From NCBI RefSeq assembly GCF_033439725.1, contig NW_026944388.1, positions 1,364,001-1,428,000 on the forward strand: a DNA stretch of 64,000 nucleotides, read 5' to 3'. The position numbers were made by a program, and so were the translations under genes. This document shows, piece by piece, positions 62,597-64,000 of this stretch. The DNA is from Neurospora tetraspora (Eukaryota > Ascomycota > Sordariomycetes > Sordariales > Sordariaceae). Within the stretch, counting starts at the first letter, position 1. Every line of letters begins with the position of its first letter. The notes beneath the pieces are model-generated. The model saw only the letters and a list, made by a program, of their open reading frames with translations. It ran no database searches and had not been told where the DNA came from.

Positions 62597-63638
62597 TTAG
62601 CCATGATGACAGTTTGCATAAGGATTCTGAAAGCCGTGAAGACGGCGACGTCCACTAGGTTCAGCTCGTCCACCAGGTCTGGGTCCATTCTGCTTGCCAA
62701 ACTGCCCCTGCTGCTGGGCGCCATTGTTGAAGCCTTGTGCACCTTGACCTGGCTGGTTACCCACGTTGTTGTTCGTGTTGTGGTTGTTGTGGTTGTTGTT
62801 GTTGACACCCGGCAGCTCGTTGTTGGTTTGGTTCTGGTTCTGGTCACCAAAGGCGCCGCCACCGTTTTGACCCTGACCGGCACCACCTCCCTGGCCGACG
62901 CCAGCAGGACCTTGGTGCGCGCCGCCGTAGCCGCCTCCGAGGCCGAAGCCACCGGGTCCAAAGCCACCGGGTCCGAGGGGACCGGGGAAGCCTTGCTGCC
63001 CCTGGTTGCCGAATTGCTGGTTGCCGAATTGCTGGTTGCCAAACTGCTGGTTACCCTGGTGTTGACCACCAAAGGCACCCTGCTGACCAGCACCAGCGCC
63101 TTCACGACCGGCACCCTGAGCACCAGCACCACCAGCTCCCTCACCACCAGCGCCCTGTCCACCCTGAGCCCCTTGAGCACCGGCACCACCAGCGCCTTGA
63201 GCGCCACCAGCACCCTGAGCACCTTGACCACCATTAGCACCCTGAGCACCGGCGCCCTGCTGGTTACCATGCTGCTGGTTGTTCAGCCCTTGATTATTGA
63301 CGCCTTGCTGGTTGCCATTACCATTGCCGTTGCCATTGCCGCGAATCTGGTTCTGGTTGTTGCCCTGGTGTTGATTGTTGCTCAGACCTTGCTGGTTTTG
63401 GCCCCCCAAGCCGCCTTGGCCCTGGTTGTTTCCTTGTTGTTGGTTGTTGTTGTTGAAGCCTTGCTGTTTCTGGCCATTGTTGACGCCTTGATCCTGGTTG
63501 GGGTTGTTGCCATGGTTCCGGTTGTTGCCCTGGTGTTGGTTGTTGTTGTTGTTGTTGCCCTGTTGGTTTTGGCCATTGCAGAACACGGCCAGCCAGCAGG
63601 ATCGCCACCACGCTGGTGCGGAGACAACTCAAAGACAT
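62597..63638 (-). CDS. Asn/Gln/Gly/Ala-rich low-complexity protein, probably secreted; apparent frame break near the start
   Basis: The main frame (63586 to 62597, 329 residues) has three parts: an Asn/Gln-rich part with GNNQ-type repeats, a Gly/Ala/Gln-rich centre with many GAGGAQGA-like repeats and three tandem GNQQF units, and a Gly-rich part, ending GRRRLHGFQNPYANCHHG. It has no ATG near its start. An ATG at 63638 opens a typical signal peptide (MSLSCLRTSVVAILLAG), but in a frame offset by one base; that frame alone closes after 106 codons as a Gln/Pro-rich peptide. Third positions in the long frame are C-rich, as expected for coding sequence. So either one base differs between genome and gene near 63587, there is an unseen splice, or the gene is broken. 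The protein may be a wall or adhesive protein; no family is recognised. Confidence 0.55.
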
Positions 63639-64000
63639 GTTTGGTTTCTGACCAGGCACTTGCCGATACTCAAGTTGCTCGAGATGTTACAAGTCCACGT
63701 TGACTTGGGTAGTAAAGCAATCAAGAACGAGAGTGCAAGCAACACGAGTGATAAAACACCTTTTTATTTTGCCGGCACTGGCAGAGCAAACCTGGCACAT
63801 AGAGATGGGCATATGATTCTCCCAAGTTCGACCACAGAGGCAAGGTGACGAAACGATCTGGAGGGGATTCCTGGTTCCAATGCTCCGTGGCCATGGCAGG
63901 ACATAACGATGGCATAATACTCCACGGCGTGTGCGTGATAGGAGAAGATGCAGCTATTCACGTGAAGTGTACGGCACTACCCGTCGAGGTTGGTTGCTAG
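63639..64000. other. Upstream region of the Asn/Gln-rich gene
   Basis: Likely 5' leader and promoter. No other feature recognised before the window ends. Confidence 0.45.

Noticed and set aside
62549-63703. 384-codon plus-strand frame opposite the Asn/Gln-rich gene
   Set aside because: It is the antisense of a repetitive sequence with few stops on either strand, giving poly-Val/Leu runs. The minus strand has the C-rich third positions.

Overview
The window looks like chromosomal DNA of a filamentous ascomycete with active repeat-induced point mutation (RIP), most likely Neurospora or a close Sordariales relative. Genes carry short introns (45-90 nt, one of 184 nt) with GTAAGT-type donors and CTRAY-type branch points. 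The gene set is typical of Pezizomycotina: a PalH pH sensor, a Lag1-type ceramide synthase, a Tea4/Bud14 polarity protein and an HMT1-type vacuolar ABC transporter. Two blocks, about 11.7-16.1 kb and 39.7-58.4 kb, are very AT-rich, almost free of long reading frames and poor in CpA/TpG while keeping CpG, which is the RIP signature.

Layout: (1) 1-10.65 kb: end of a universal-stress-protein gene (+), a Golgi-pH-regulator/GPR89-like membrane protein (+), a small Cys/Ser/Thr-rich secreted or GPI-anchored protein (-), and a six-exon tea4/bud14 gene (-). (2) 11.73-16.07 kb: a RIP-degraded 4.3-kb Mutator-like (MULE) DNA transposon with 72-bp terminal inverted repeats (TIRs), a 9-bp target-site duplication (TSD) and a remnant of a MULE transposase motif. 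(3) 18.08-18.69 kb: a 589-bp TIR element with its own 9-bp TSD. (4) 19.8-33.5 kb: palH (+), lag1 (+), two small unrecognised genes and the ABC transporter (-). (5) 33.5-39.7 kb: long ordinary-composition spacer with a 12-bp minisatellite. (6) 39.67-58.43 kb: an 18.76-kb AT-rich block bounded by a 39-bp inverted pair and a short direct repeat. Inside lie one LTR-to-LTR gypsy-type fossil, a second gypsy fossil with one visible LTR, and two tandem-repeat arrays. (7) 58.4-64 kb: spacer, then an Asn/Gln/Gly-rich low-complexity protein gene (-) whose signal peptide lies in another frame.

The host genes form no obvious pathway cluster, though several act at membranes or at the cell surface. The main unexpected structure is the nested 18.76-kb TIR-bounded block, read as an old DNA transposon that later served as a landing pad for retroelements. 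Reading was by eye, so splice junctions, repeat limits and identity counts need confirmation by alignment.
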